A DNA stretch of 5,422 nucleotides from Clostridiales bacterium (GTDB lineage: Bacteria; Bacillota; Clostridia; Oscillospirales; QAMX01), in assembly GCA_012514045.1 (NCBI GenBank), contig JAAZBA010000261.1, positions 1 through 5,422 on the forward strand. Direction: 5' to 3'. Position 1 is the first letter of the stretch; each line of letters opens with the position of its first letter. Below, one piece after another: positions 1 to 5,422 of the stretch. The position numbers and the translations under genes are program-made. The notes under the pieces were generated by a model, which worked only from the letters and a program-made list of their open reading frames with translations, was not told where the DNA came from and did no database searches.

Positions 1-271
1 GACTTATATCGACTTCCTGGGCACAAAAGCCGGCATACGTCTCCAGTATGGCGGCGACTTCAAGATATACTCCACCCTCAACGGCGGACTTGTGGAGATA
101 TCTCCGAAGTACAGGCCCACAAACCACTTCCAGAATGAGATCGATGCTTTCATCAACTGCGTACAGACAAGAGAAACCCTCCCCTCCCACATCGATAAGG
201 CTATCCTAACATCTAAAATCATGCAGGCTCTGTACGATTCCTCCGACTTGGATAGAGAAGTTATGCTTTAA
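1..271 (+). CDS. Gfo/Idh/MocA family oxidoreductase, C-terminal end only (5' partial)
   Basis: The reading frame is open from base 2 (base 1 is the last base of a preceding codon) to TAA at 269-271, giving 89 residues; the start lies outside the window. The fragment aligns without gaps to the last 89 residues of the next gene, with 53 identical by hand count (about 60%), including YIDF, KAGIRL, FQNEI, LPSHID and YDSSD. It is therefore the C-terminal part of the alpha/beta (GFO_IDH_MocA_C) domain of an NAD(P)-dependent sugar or cyclitol oxidoreductase. The nucleotide-binding and catalytic parts are not visible, so activity cannot be judged. The downstream paralog begins 42 bases later in the same direction, which suggests a tandem duplication and probable co-transcription. 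Confidence 0.9.
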   Translation, partial: TYIDFLGTKAGIRLQYGGDFKIYSTLNGGLVEISPKYRPTNHFQNEIDAFINCVQTRETLPSHIDKAILTSKIMQALYDSSDLDREVML

Positions 272-280
272 TACTATCTG

Positions 281-286
281 TATAAT
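281..286 (+). promoter_or_regulatory. possible weak internal -10 element (TATAAT)
   Basis: A perfect TATAAT hexamer lies in the 42-base gap between the two oxidoreductase genes and would start a transcript near 293, just ahead of the Shine-Dalgarno AAGGAG at 300-305. No good -35 hexamer is visible at the 16-19 base spacing, and the upstream TG touches the hexamer rather than sitting one base away as in an extended -10. It may be chance in an AT-rich spacer, or a weak secondary promoter feeding the operon. Confidence 0.25.
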
Positions 287-313
287 TTCTGTCTGTTTTA
301 AGGAGTTGTTTAT

Positions 314-1390
314 ATGGCTAAGGTAAAGGTTGGTATCATCGGCTGCGGTTCAATCGGAACCTCTGCCCATATACCGTCCTATATGGCAAATCCCGACTGT
401 GAAATTCTGTATTTCTGCGACCTTATATATGAAAAGGCTCAGTCCCAGGTGAAGAAATACGGCTGCGGCAAGGCTGTGACGGATTATTTTGAGGTGCTGA
501 ATGACCCGGAAGTGGACTGCGTATCGGTATGCACCCATACGGACAACCACACAAGGGTTTCCATTGACGCCATGCGGGCGGGCAAGCACGTGCTCTCCGA
601 AAAACCCGCTGCGCGCACCTATGCTGAGGCGCTGGAGATGCAGAGAGTGCAGCATGAGACAGGTATGACACTCAACATCGGAGTTGTAAACCGTTTCCGA
701 ACCACCCCCAACCGTGTCAAGGAGATAATTGACGCCGGAGAGCTTGGAAATATTTACCACGTATATGTGGCTTTCAGAGCTCATCGCTCAATTCCCGGCA
801 TAGGCGGCGACTTCACCACTAAAGCTGTAGCCGGCGGCGGTGTATTGCTGGACTGGGGCATTCACTTCTTCGATGAGGTCATGTACTGCCTGGGCGATCC
901 GGAGCCAAAGACAGTTACCGGCAACGCCTATTCTGTCCTGGGGGTTGATATACCAGGATATGTGTTTAAATCCATGCATTCCCGCGCTCCCAAGTATGAC
1001 GGGGTATACGATGTTGACGACTTTGTCACGGGCTATATACGTACAGAGAAGGCTCCGAAAGTCCCCGGTCCCTCCATTTCCTTCAACGGCGCTTGGGCTC
1101 AGAACATCGGTATTGAAGAAATGTATATCGACTTCATCGGTGACAAGGCGGGTATTCGTCTCAACTATTATGGCGGATATACCATGTACTCCACCATGAA
1201 CAGGACGCTCATTGAGATAAAACCTGATTATGACGAAGAAAATGGCTTCCAGAACGAGATAAACGCCTTTATTGACTGTGTCCGCACCGGCAAAAAATTG
1301 CCGTCCCACATCGATACCGTCATTATAACGGCGAAACTGATGCAGGCCATTTACGATTCCTCCGATACAAACCGTGAAATAGTGTTTTGA
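314..1390 (+). CDS. Gfo/Idh/MocA family NAD(P)-dependent oxidoreductase
   Basis: This is a 358-residue cytoplasmic protein of normal length for the family. It has an N-terminal Rossmann domain with the dinucleotide-binding motif GCGSIG (residues 10-15). The family's EKP motif is at residues 96-98, with K97 the expected catalytic lysine. The central GGGVLLDWGIHFFD stretch (residues 174-187) supplies D180 and H184, positions that usually contact the substrate. Residues from about 125 onward form the alpha/beta C-terminal domain. Family members oxidise or reduce hydroxyls of sugars, inositols or glycosides; substrate cannot be inferred from motifs. The ATG at 314 is preceded by AAGGAG (300-305) with 8-base spacing. 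The C-terminal 89 residues match the preceding partial gene. The gene is followed after 11 bases by the next oxidoreductase, so it sits inside an operon. Confidence 0.93.
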   Translation: MAKVKVGIIGCGSIGTSAHIPSYMANPDCEILYFCDLIYEKAQSQVKKYGCGKAVTDYFEVLNDPEVDCVSVCTHTDNHTRVSIDAMRAGKHVLSEKPAARTYAEALEMQRVQHETGMTLNIGVVNRFRTTPNRVKEIIDAGELGNIYHVYVAFRAHRSIPGIGGDFTTKAVAGGGVLLDWGIHFFDEVMYCLGDPEPKTVTGNAYSVLGVDIPGYVFKSMHSRAPKYDGVYDVDDFVTGYIRTEKAPKVPGPSISFNGAWAQNIGIEEMYIDFIGDKAGIRLNYYGGYTMYSTMNRTLIEIKPDYDEENGFQNEINAFIDCVRTGKKLPSHIDTVIITAKLMQAIYDSSDTNREIVF

Positions 1391-1401
1391 GGTGAAGAAA
1401 C

Positions 1402-2259
1402 ATGAAGAAAATCGGACTTATTGACCATTATCTTGACAATTGGCACGCAAACAATCTCCCCCGTTGGCTCAAGGACGAGGCGGGAGATAAGTATAAAATC
1501 TGCTATGCTTGGGGAAGCCTCCCCATGGGCACAATGAAGCCCAACGGCGAGGGCGCGAAGCCCAGCGCGCTGTGGTGCGCCGAGCAGGGCATAGAGCTCT
1601 GCTCCAGCGCCGCTGAGGTGGTTGAGAAAAGCGATGTGCTTCTGGTGCTCGCCCCCAACAACCCTGAAACCCATCCGGAGCTCTGCCGTGACGCTTTCGC
1701 CTCCGGCAAACGCACATATGTGGACAAAACATTTGCCACCGACGCTGCCGCGGCAAAAGCTCTCATTGAGGCGGCAAAAGCCGGCAATACCCCCATGTTC
1801 TCCTCCTCTGCTCTTCGTTTCTCCACAGAGCTAAAGGATGTTGAGAGAAAAGGACTTAAAATAATAAATTCCAGAGGTCCAGGTAGCTACGACATCTACT
1901 CCATCCATCAGATTGAGATGATTGTCGCCCTCTTTGGTCCTGAATTTGAGAGAGTAATGGCTATAGGCGACGAGACCGCTCCGGCGCTGGTGATCGAGTT
2001 CTCCGGTAAGCGCTTTGCCACAATAGGTCATTTCGGCTGGCAGTGTCCTTTCAACATGGCTCTGGCATACGAAAACGGAGAGCATACCCTTATTAAAGAG
2101 TGCTCCGACTACTTCCCCAATTTCGTCCATGAGCTTGTGGATTTCTTTGAAACAGGAGACATTAAGGTTCCCTTTGAGGAAACAATTGCCGTTATCGCCA
2201 TCCGTGAGCTGGGCGCAAAAGCATTGCGAAATCCCGGTGTGTGGTTTGAGAGGAAATAG
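1402..2259 (+). CDS. divergent short Gfo/Idh/MocA-like oxidoreductase
   Basis: A 285-residue protein, short for the family (commonly 330-400). The fold is suggested by a beta strand near residues 78-84 (DVLLVLA) followed by PNNPETH (85-91), which matches the family's 'P...H' loop. GKRTYVDKTFA (102-112) follows, where DKT (108-110) stands in place of the EKP motif and K109 in place of the catalytic lysine. IYSIHQIEMI (165-174) resembles the region with the conserved histidine (H169). The N-terminus reads MKKIGLIDHYLDNWHAN and lacks the glycine-rich GxGxxG loop, so NAD(P) binding may be altered or lost. The ATG at 1402 has GAGGTG (1389-1394) overlapping the previous stop codon, with 7-base spacing, indicating coupled translation. 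It may be an oxidoreductase with an unusual cofactor site, or a non-catalytic partner of its neighbours. Assignment to the superfamily is fairly secure; function is not. Confidence 0.82.
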   Translation: MKKIGLIDHYLDNWHANNLPRWLKDEAGDKYKICYAWGSLPMGTMKPNGEGAKPSALWCAEQGIELCSSAAEVVEKSDVLLVLAPNNPETHPELCRDAFASGKRTYVDKTFATDAAAAKALIEAAKAGNTPMFSSSALRFSTELKDVERKGLKIINSRGPGSYDIYSIHQIEMIVALFGPEFERVMAIGDETAPALVIEFSGKRFATIGHFGWQCPFNMALAYENGEHTLIKECSDYFPNFVHELVDFFETGDIKVPFEETIAVIAIRELGAKALRNPGVWFERK

Positions 2260-2262
2260 AAT

Positions 2263-3135
2263 ATGTTTATTGATGTTCACGCACACGCCTACAAGTACCC
2301 CTACCCTACGGAAAACGACGACTATCTTTTCATAACCCCCGAAGAGCTGTACAAGGCGCAGGACGATCTTGAAATCGAGCTTTCTTTGATTAATCCGGTG
2401 CTTGGCCCAGAGCTATATGTGCCCCAGTCGGTGGGTGAGGTCATAGACATGGCAAACGACTCCGGCGGGCGTTACATAGCTATGTGCAATGTAGACCCAA
2501 GAGCGCTCACAAACAGCTCCGACGCTCCTTTAGGCAAGCTTTTGGAGCACTACAAGGCTCTCGGCTGCGTGGGTATAGGAGAGGTCATGCCGAATCTTCC
2601 CTGGGAGGATGAGCGAATGCAGAACCTCCTTGCTTGTGTCGAAAAAGTGGAGCTCCCCCTGATATTCGACATGACGGGAAGAATCAACTGCTCATACGGC
2701 ATATACGATAAGCCTGGCATGCCGGGACTGCGGATGTGCCTTGAAAAATTCCCCGATCTTAAGTTCATCGGCCACGGACCTTCTTTCTGGGCGGAAATAT
2801 CCGTCCTGCGCTCTCCCGAGGATATTACGGGTTATCCGGATTATCCCGTTATCGGTGAGGGTGAGATGCCTAAGATGCTGCGGGAGTATCCAAACCTTTA
2901 TGCTGAGCTTTCAGCCGGCAGCGGCTACAACGCTCTGGCAAGGGACGAAGAGAACGCGGTGTCTTTCCTCAATGAGTTTTCGGACAAGCTGATGTACGGC
3001 ACTGACATATGCTACTCATGGCAGCGCCCGGAAACCGCGTCGTTTCTGAAGCGGCTGCGCTCCGAGGGAAAACTGTCGGAGGATAATTTCCAAAAAATAG
3101 CTAAGGGCAATGCGAAAGCGCTGTTCAAGTTATAG
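2263..3135 (+). CDS. amidohydrolase family protein (amidohydrolase_2-type TIM barrel)
   Basis: A 290-residue cytoplasmic protein with the opening MFIDVHAHAY, whose HxH pair (H6, H8) is the metal-binding signature at the end of strand 1 in amidohydrolases. Further expected positions are GIGEV (E107, strand 4 area), FIGHGP (H171, strand 6) and YGTD (D248, the strand 8 catalytic/metal aspartate). At strand 5, where relatives usually carry histidine (as in LPVLIH), this protein reads LPLIFD with D136. Amidohydrolase_2 members include lactonases, decarboxylases and hydratases acting on carboxylates and sugar lactones. The start at 2263 is supported by AGGA at 2251-2254, 8 bases away and inside the preceding gene; only 3 bases separate the two genes. 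It is the last gene before the terminator. With oxidoreductases upstream, a sugar-lactone or oxidised-sugar hydrolase is a reasonable but unproven guess. Confidence 0.88.
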   Translation: MFIDVHAHAYKYPYPTENDDYLFITPEELYKAQDDLEIELSLINPVLGPELYVPQSVGEVIDMANDSGGRYIAMCNVDPRALTNSSDAPLGKLLEHYKALGCVGIGEVMPNLPWEDERMQNLLACVEKVELPLIFDMTGRINCSYGIYDKPGMPGLRMCLEKFPDLKFIGHGPSFWAEISVLRSPEDITGYPDYPVIGEGEMPKMLREYPNLYAELSAGSGYNALARDEENAVSFLNEFSDKLMYGTDICYSWQRPETASFLKRLRSEGKLSEDNFQKIAKGNAKALFKL

Positions 3136-3148
3136 AACAACATTGTTC
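3135..3148. repeat. short inverted repeat after the operon's last stop codon
   Basis: GAACAACATTGTTC is a near-perfect 14-base palindrome (arms GAACAA and TTGTTC) that begins on the last base of the amidohydrolase stop codon. As RNA it could form only a small 5 bp stem with a 4-base loop. It could be chance, a minor RNA-stability element or a protein site. Confidence 0.25.
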
Positions 3149-3161
3149 AGGCTGTAGATAG

Positions 3162-3200
3162 AAAAATACGGCGGGTCATGTTTGACCCACCGTATTTTTT
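3162..3200. terminator. strong intrinsic terminator, probably bidirectional
   Basis: The left arm 3162-3178 (AAAAATACGGCGGGTCA) pairs with the right arm 3183-3199 around a TGTT loop (3179-3182), giving 17 positions with one C-A mismatch (3172/3189). The arms end in an A run and a T run, so either strand yields a U tract after the GC-rich stem. It lies 26 bases after the amidohydrolase stop and should end the operon transcript. On the minus strand the single mismatch becomes a G-U pair, so the hairpin is slightly better for transcripts coming from the right. That is where a decayed minus-strand permease gene lies. Confidence 0.92.
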
Positions 3201-3294
3201 ACTTGTCTGCTCTGGGGAAGTAGCTTATTCTCAGGGCGGTGCAGCCAAAGAGAATGGCTTCTATAGTCAGGGGATATATAGGTTGATATGACAT
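3199..3294 (-). other. open 31-codon stretch next to the permease remnant; possible frameshifted tail
   Basis: In the frame shifted by one base from the permease remnant, the minus strand is open from ATG (3292-3294) to TAA (3199-3201), which abuts the terminator stem. The part beyond the remnant reads PLTIEAILFGCTALRISYF and then PRADK. The two frames meet in a TA repeat (3275-3280). Adding back one TA would give ISTYIY, closer to the LplB pattern ISTYVY, followed by this tail. I do not recognise the tail as LplB. It may be a rearranged gene end or coincidence; no Shine-Dalgarno was sought convincingly for it as a free gene. Confidence 0.25.
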
Positions 3295-3445
3295 ATGAAG
3301 TATCCATGTTTAGATTGTTCTGAAGAAGGAGGATTTTTTCATAGCCAACAGACAGCAGGGAACCACAGCGCAGTATAAGCGGGATAACGATTGTGGGAAG
3401 GATTGTAGGTATGTTGAGATGCATGAAGAGGATTTGTGTTCTCTG
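3278..3445 (-). pseudogene. remnant of an LplB-type sugar ABC transporter permease
   Basis: The minus strand between the terminator and the next promoter encodes QRTQILF, then IPTILPTIVIPLILRCG, LLSVGYEKILLLQNN and DTSYVISTY in one frame. This closely follows the conserved cytoplasmic-loop-to-membrane segment of LplB-family permeases, whose members read like 'LPTIxPTIVILLILRxGxLLxVGFEKxxLLxNPxxxETxDVISTYVY' (recalled, not searched). Only about 56 residues of a roughly 300-residue protein remain. Upstream an in-frame TGA (3446-3448) ends the similarity, and downstream it stops after ISTY. The fragment lacks most membrane helices and cannot work as a transporter. Such permeases pair with a second permease and a lipoprotein to import oligosaccharides. 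The fragment fits an importer once encoded on the opposite strand, now deleted. The ATG at 3422-3424 lies within the conserved region and is not evidence of a real gene. Confidence 0.78.
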
Positions 3446-3472
3446 TCAACTGTATTATTCCCACAAAAAACA

Positions 3473-3501
3473 TTGATAAGCGAATATATTTGTGATATAC
3501 T
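3473..3501 (+). promoter_or_regulatory. sigma-A promoter with extended -10, for the GH20-like gene
   Basis: TTGATA (3473-3478) and TATACT (3496-3501) are separated by exactly 17 bases, and TG at 3493-3494 gives an extended -10 (TGATATACT). Transcription would start near 3508, leaving a leader of roughly 24 bases that carries the Shine-Dalgarno. The spacer includes a 12-base near palindrome (CGAATATATTTG, 3481-3492) that could be an operator but may be chance. The promoter sits just outside the permease remnant and makes the GH20-like gene an independent transcription unit. Confidence 0.85.
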
Positions 3502-3516
3502 TTACGCATAATAATC

Positions 3517-3522
3517 AGGAGG
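3517..3522 (+). promoter_or_regulatory. Shine-Dalgarno AGGAGG that fixes the GH20-like start
   Basis: A full-consensus AGGAGG lies 9 bases ahead of the ATG at 3532. A nearer ATG at 3524 is only one base from the site, is out of frame and meets a stop after seven codons, so 3532 is the start. The next in-frame ATG is codon 92, far too late. Confidence 0.9.
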
Positions 3523-3531
3523 TATGCGGTT

Positions 3532-5422
3532 ATGCTTGAAAGACTGAATAATTACTCTGTATTTGACGGCTTAGGCGCTCTTTCCCAGGCTGTGGCGGGG
3601 AAGGTGGAGAATATCCCTCTCAGAGAGGTCATAGAGAAGATTGCAGCCCGTGAGAACGGAGATTTCACTTCCCTGCTGTTCCTGCCGGTGGACGAGGAGA
3701 TCAAATGCAAAATAAAGGACACCTTTGATGCCGAATACAGGGAAGTCGAGGACTGCTATGTTGTGGATACCACCTGCGAGGAGATAAAAGTATACTCAGA
3801 TTCCATGTCCGGCCACCTCTATGGCGCGAACACACTGCTTGCTCAGTCCTATTTCAACGATGGGCTTATCCCCAAGGGACTTATTTACAACATCCCCCGC
3901 TGCCCCTTCCGCGGATTAAAGGTATACATGCCGGCGTCTGATGATCTTGACTCCTTTTACAGAACCGTTGACCTTTTGGGCTACCTGCGCTGCAACAAGC
4001 TCATTATCGAGGTGGGCGGCGCTATGGAATACAAGAGCCATCCGGAGATAAACGAAGCATGGCTTGAGTTCTGCAAGGAAATGAACAAATATCCCGACAG
4101 GGCAAACGAGATACAGAACAAGACATACCCCTGGGCAAAGAACTCCATCCACTTTGAAAACGGCGGAGGAAAGTATCTTACCCAGGACACTGTCAGAAAG
4201 CTTGTGAAATACTGTACCGACCGCGGATTTGAGGTTATCCCGGAGATGCCCACCCTGAGCCATGCGGACTATCTGCTCATGCCCCATCCGGAGCTTGCGG
4301 AGCGAAAGGAGGACATGTGGCCTGATGTCTACTGTCCCTCCAACCCCGGTTCTTACGAGCTTGTGTTCGACCTTTTTGAAGAAGTAATCGACGTCTTTAA
4401 CCCCAAAATCATGCATATCGGCCATGATGAGTACTATTCCATCGGTATATGCGACAAATGTAAGGGAAAGAGCGGAGAGCAGATCTATGCGGACGACATC
4501 AACAAGCTCTATGATTACCTTGCCGAGCGGGGCATCCGCACCATGCTTTGGGCGGAAAAGCTCATCGACGCCATATCCATGACCGGTGTCCACTACGGCG
4601 GAAGCGAGCTGAGAAAACGTTACAGCGACGGTACTGTCGAAATCGTCCGTCCCGCTACTTTCAAGTCCATCGATATGGTACCTCGGGATATCATCGCCCA
4701 TCACTGGTATCACAGCATTCAGAACTATTTTGACGATGAGTACCTGAAGCGTGGCATGGATATGGTCTACGGCAACTTTACAGCCCACACATTTCTGGAC
4801 TGGAACCGCCGTCTGGCAGCCGGAGCCAAAGGCGGCGCCCCATCCCATTGGTCCAGCCTTGAGGATGACACTCTTCAGAGAAACGCGGTCTTTCTCTCCC
4901 TCATATACTCCACTGAGCTCTACTGGGACGAGGATTACGACGATGCAAAATTTCCCCAGTATCTTGACGAGTGCTTCTATGAGCTGTTCATGCACTGCAA
5001 CCGCGACGTGATGGCACGCCCCCACTTTGAAATCGTCCATACCACTACCATAAAGCGCCCTTATGTATATATTTCCAGCTTGCCCATGCAGCTTGAGAAG
5101 GATACAATCGGCAAATACATCGTCACATACGATGACGGTACCGTTCATGAGATTCCTATTGTCTATGGACTAAACATCACAAACAAAAACCGCACCTGGG
5201 GCAGAAAATACCACGGCGATGCCCGTGAGGACTTCGGCGTTGCGGAGAGAGATTCATATATGGTGGACTCCCTACTGGTTGAGGTGGGATATACCGCTCT
5301 TCCCATGAAGGACGGCTCAGATACGATCTTTAAGATAGAGGCGGAAAATCCATATCCGGAGAAGAGGATTATGTCCGTAGATGTGGTAAAAGTCTGCGAT
5401 GACGAGGGCGATATTATTCTGA
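3532..5422 (+). CDS. glycoside hydrolase family 20-type protein, beta-N-acetylhexosaminidase-like (3' partial)
   Basis: The frame stays open for 630 codons from ATG 3532 to the window end without a stop. Residues about 75-113 resemble the N-terminal GH20b domain (IKVYSD, then SGHLYGANTLLAQ at 93-105). The TIM barrel begins at FRGLKVY (126-132; R127 expected to bind the sugar). It continues with GFEVIPEMPTLSHADY (232-247; H244), YCPSNPGSYELVFD (267-280) and HIGHDE (295-300), where D299-E300 match the Asp-Glu catalytic pair of retaining, substrate-assisted GH20 enzymes. HHWYH (390-394) and SHWSS (438-442) carry the aromatic residues that usually line the -1 subsite. Residues from about 505 form a beta-rich C-terminal region (YVTYDDGT-like repeats of strand and turn) of unknown role. 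There is no signal peptide or membrane segment, so it should act in the cytoplasm on imported oligosaccharides. Departures from classic GH20 are HIGHDE for HIGGDE, and IIEVGGAMEY (158-167) where typical enzymes have HxHLxDD. The substrate may thus differ from chitobiose-type glycans. Confidence 0.88.
   Translation, partial: MLERLNNYSVFDGLGALSQAVAGKVENIPLREVIEKIAARENGDFTSLLFLPVDEEIKCKIKDTFDAEYREVEDCYVVDTTCEEIKVYSDSMSGHLYGANTLLAQSYFNDGLIPKGLIYNIPRCPFRGLKVYMPASDDLDSFYRTVDLLGYLRCNKLIIEVGGAMEYKSHPEINEAWLEFCKEMNKYPDRANEIQNKTYPWAKNSIHFENGGGKYLTQDTVRKLVKYCTDRGFEVIPEMPTLSHADYLLMPHPELAERKEDMWPDVYCPSNPGSYELVFDLFEEVIDVFNPKIMHIGHDEYYSIGICDKCKGKSGEQIYADDINKLYDYLAERGIRTMLWAEKLIDAISMTGVHYGGSELRKRYSDGTVEIVRPATFKSIDMVPRDIIAHHWYHSIQNYFDDEYLKRGMDMVYGNFTAHTFLDWNRRLAAGAKGGAPSHWSSLEDDTLQRNAVFLSLIYSTELYWDEDYDDAKFPQYLDECFYELFMHCNRDVMARPHFEIVHTTTIKRPYVYISSLPMQLEKDTIGKYIVTYDDGTVHEIPIVYGLNITNKNRTWGRKYHGDAREDFGVAERDSYMVDSLLVEVGYTALPMKDGSDTIFKIEAENPYPEKRIMSVDVVKVCDDEGDIIL

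Noticed and set aside
350..1309. Minus-strand open frames opposite the 358-residue oxidoreductase
   Set aside because: They are shadows of a gene with strong motif support and a good Shine-Dalgarno; their own translations show no recognisable domain.
3225..3262. Possible hairpin from ATTCTC and GAGAAT in the intergenic region
   Set aside because: The stem is short and interrupted with a large loop and no U tract; likely chance.
3481..3492. Near palindrome CGAATATATTTG in the promoter spacer as an operator
   Set aside because: It is AT-rich, short and has one mismatched pair; noted with the promoter but not strong enough to call as a regulator site.
3524..3547. Seven-codon frame starting at ATG 3524 just before the GH20-like gene
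   Set aside because: The ATG is only one base from AGGAGG, too close for initiation, so a leader peptide is unlikely.
3916..5148. A 410-codon open frame on the minus strand opposite the GH20-like gene
   Set aside because: It is antisense to a gene with clear family motifs, its translation resembles no protein I know, and long antisense frames are common opposite codon-biased genes.
1..5422. CRISPR arrays, tRNA or rRNA genes, insertion-sequence ends
   Set aside because: No direct repeat arrays, tRNA-like cloverleaf, rRNA-like sequence or transposase fragments were seen on either strand.

Overview
The window looks like a piece of a Clostridia (Firmicutes) genome, probably a gut or anaerobic Oscillospiraceae/Lachnospiraceae-type organism. 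The reasons are the strong AGGAGG-type Shine-Dalgarno sites, moderate G+C of roughly half, a textbook sigma-A promoter, and the protein families present. The taxonomic placement is inference. All intact genes are on the + strand and concern carbohydrate metabolism.

Region 1 (1-3135) is a tight gene cluster. It holds the 3' end of a Gfo/Idh/MocA oxidoreductase, a full-length second copy (about 60% identical to the first over the 89 residues visible), a shorter and divergent third oxidoreductase-like protein, and an amidohydrolase_2-type TIM-barrel hydrolase. The last two junctions have gaps of 11 and 3 bases, with each Shine-Dalgarno overlapping or lying inside the preceding gene, so they are almost certainly one transcript. 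The cluster ends at a strong hairpin terminator at 3162-3200.

Region 2 (3136-3531) has no intact gene but is not empty. It holds the terminator, then on the minus strand a decayed fragment of an LplB-type sugar ABC transporter permease (about 3278-3445), and then the promoter of the next gene. The fragment is cut at both ends and suggests that an oligosaccharide importer once lay here.

Region 3 (3532-5422) is a long + strand gene that runs off the window. It encodes a glycoside hydrolase family 20-type protein (beta-N-acetylhexosaminidase-like) without a signal peptide, with its own extended -10 promoter and an AGGAGG Shine-Dalgarno.

Working model (inference): an amino-sugar-containing or other oligosaccharide is imported, cut in the cytoplasm by the GH20-like enzyme, and the sugar is then oxidised by one or more of the Gfo/Idh/MocA-type proteins. 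The amidohydrolase could open a resulting lactone or process an oxidised product. The true substrate cannot be read from the sequence.
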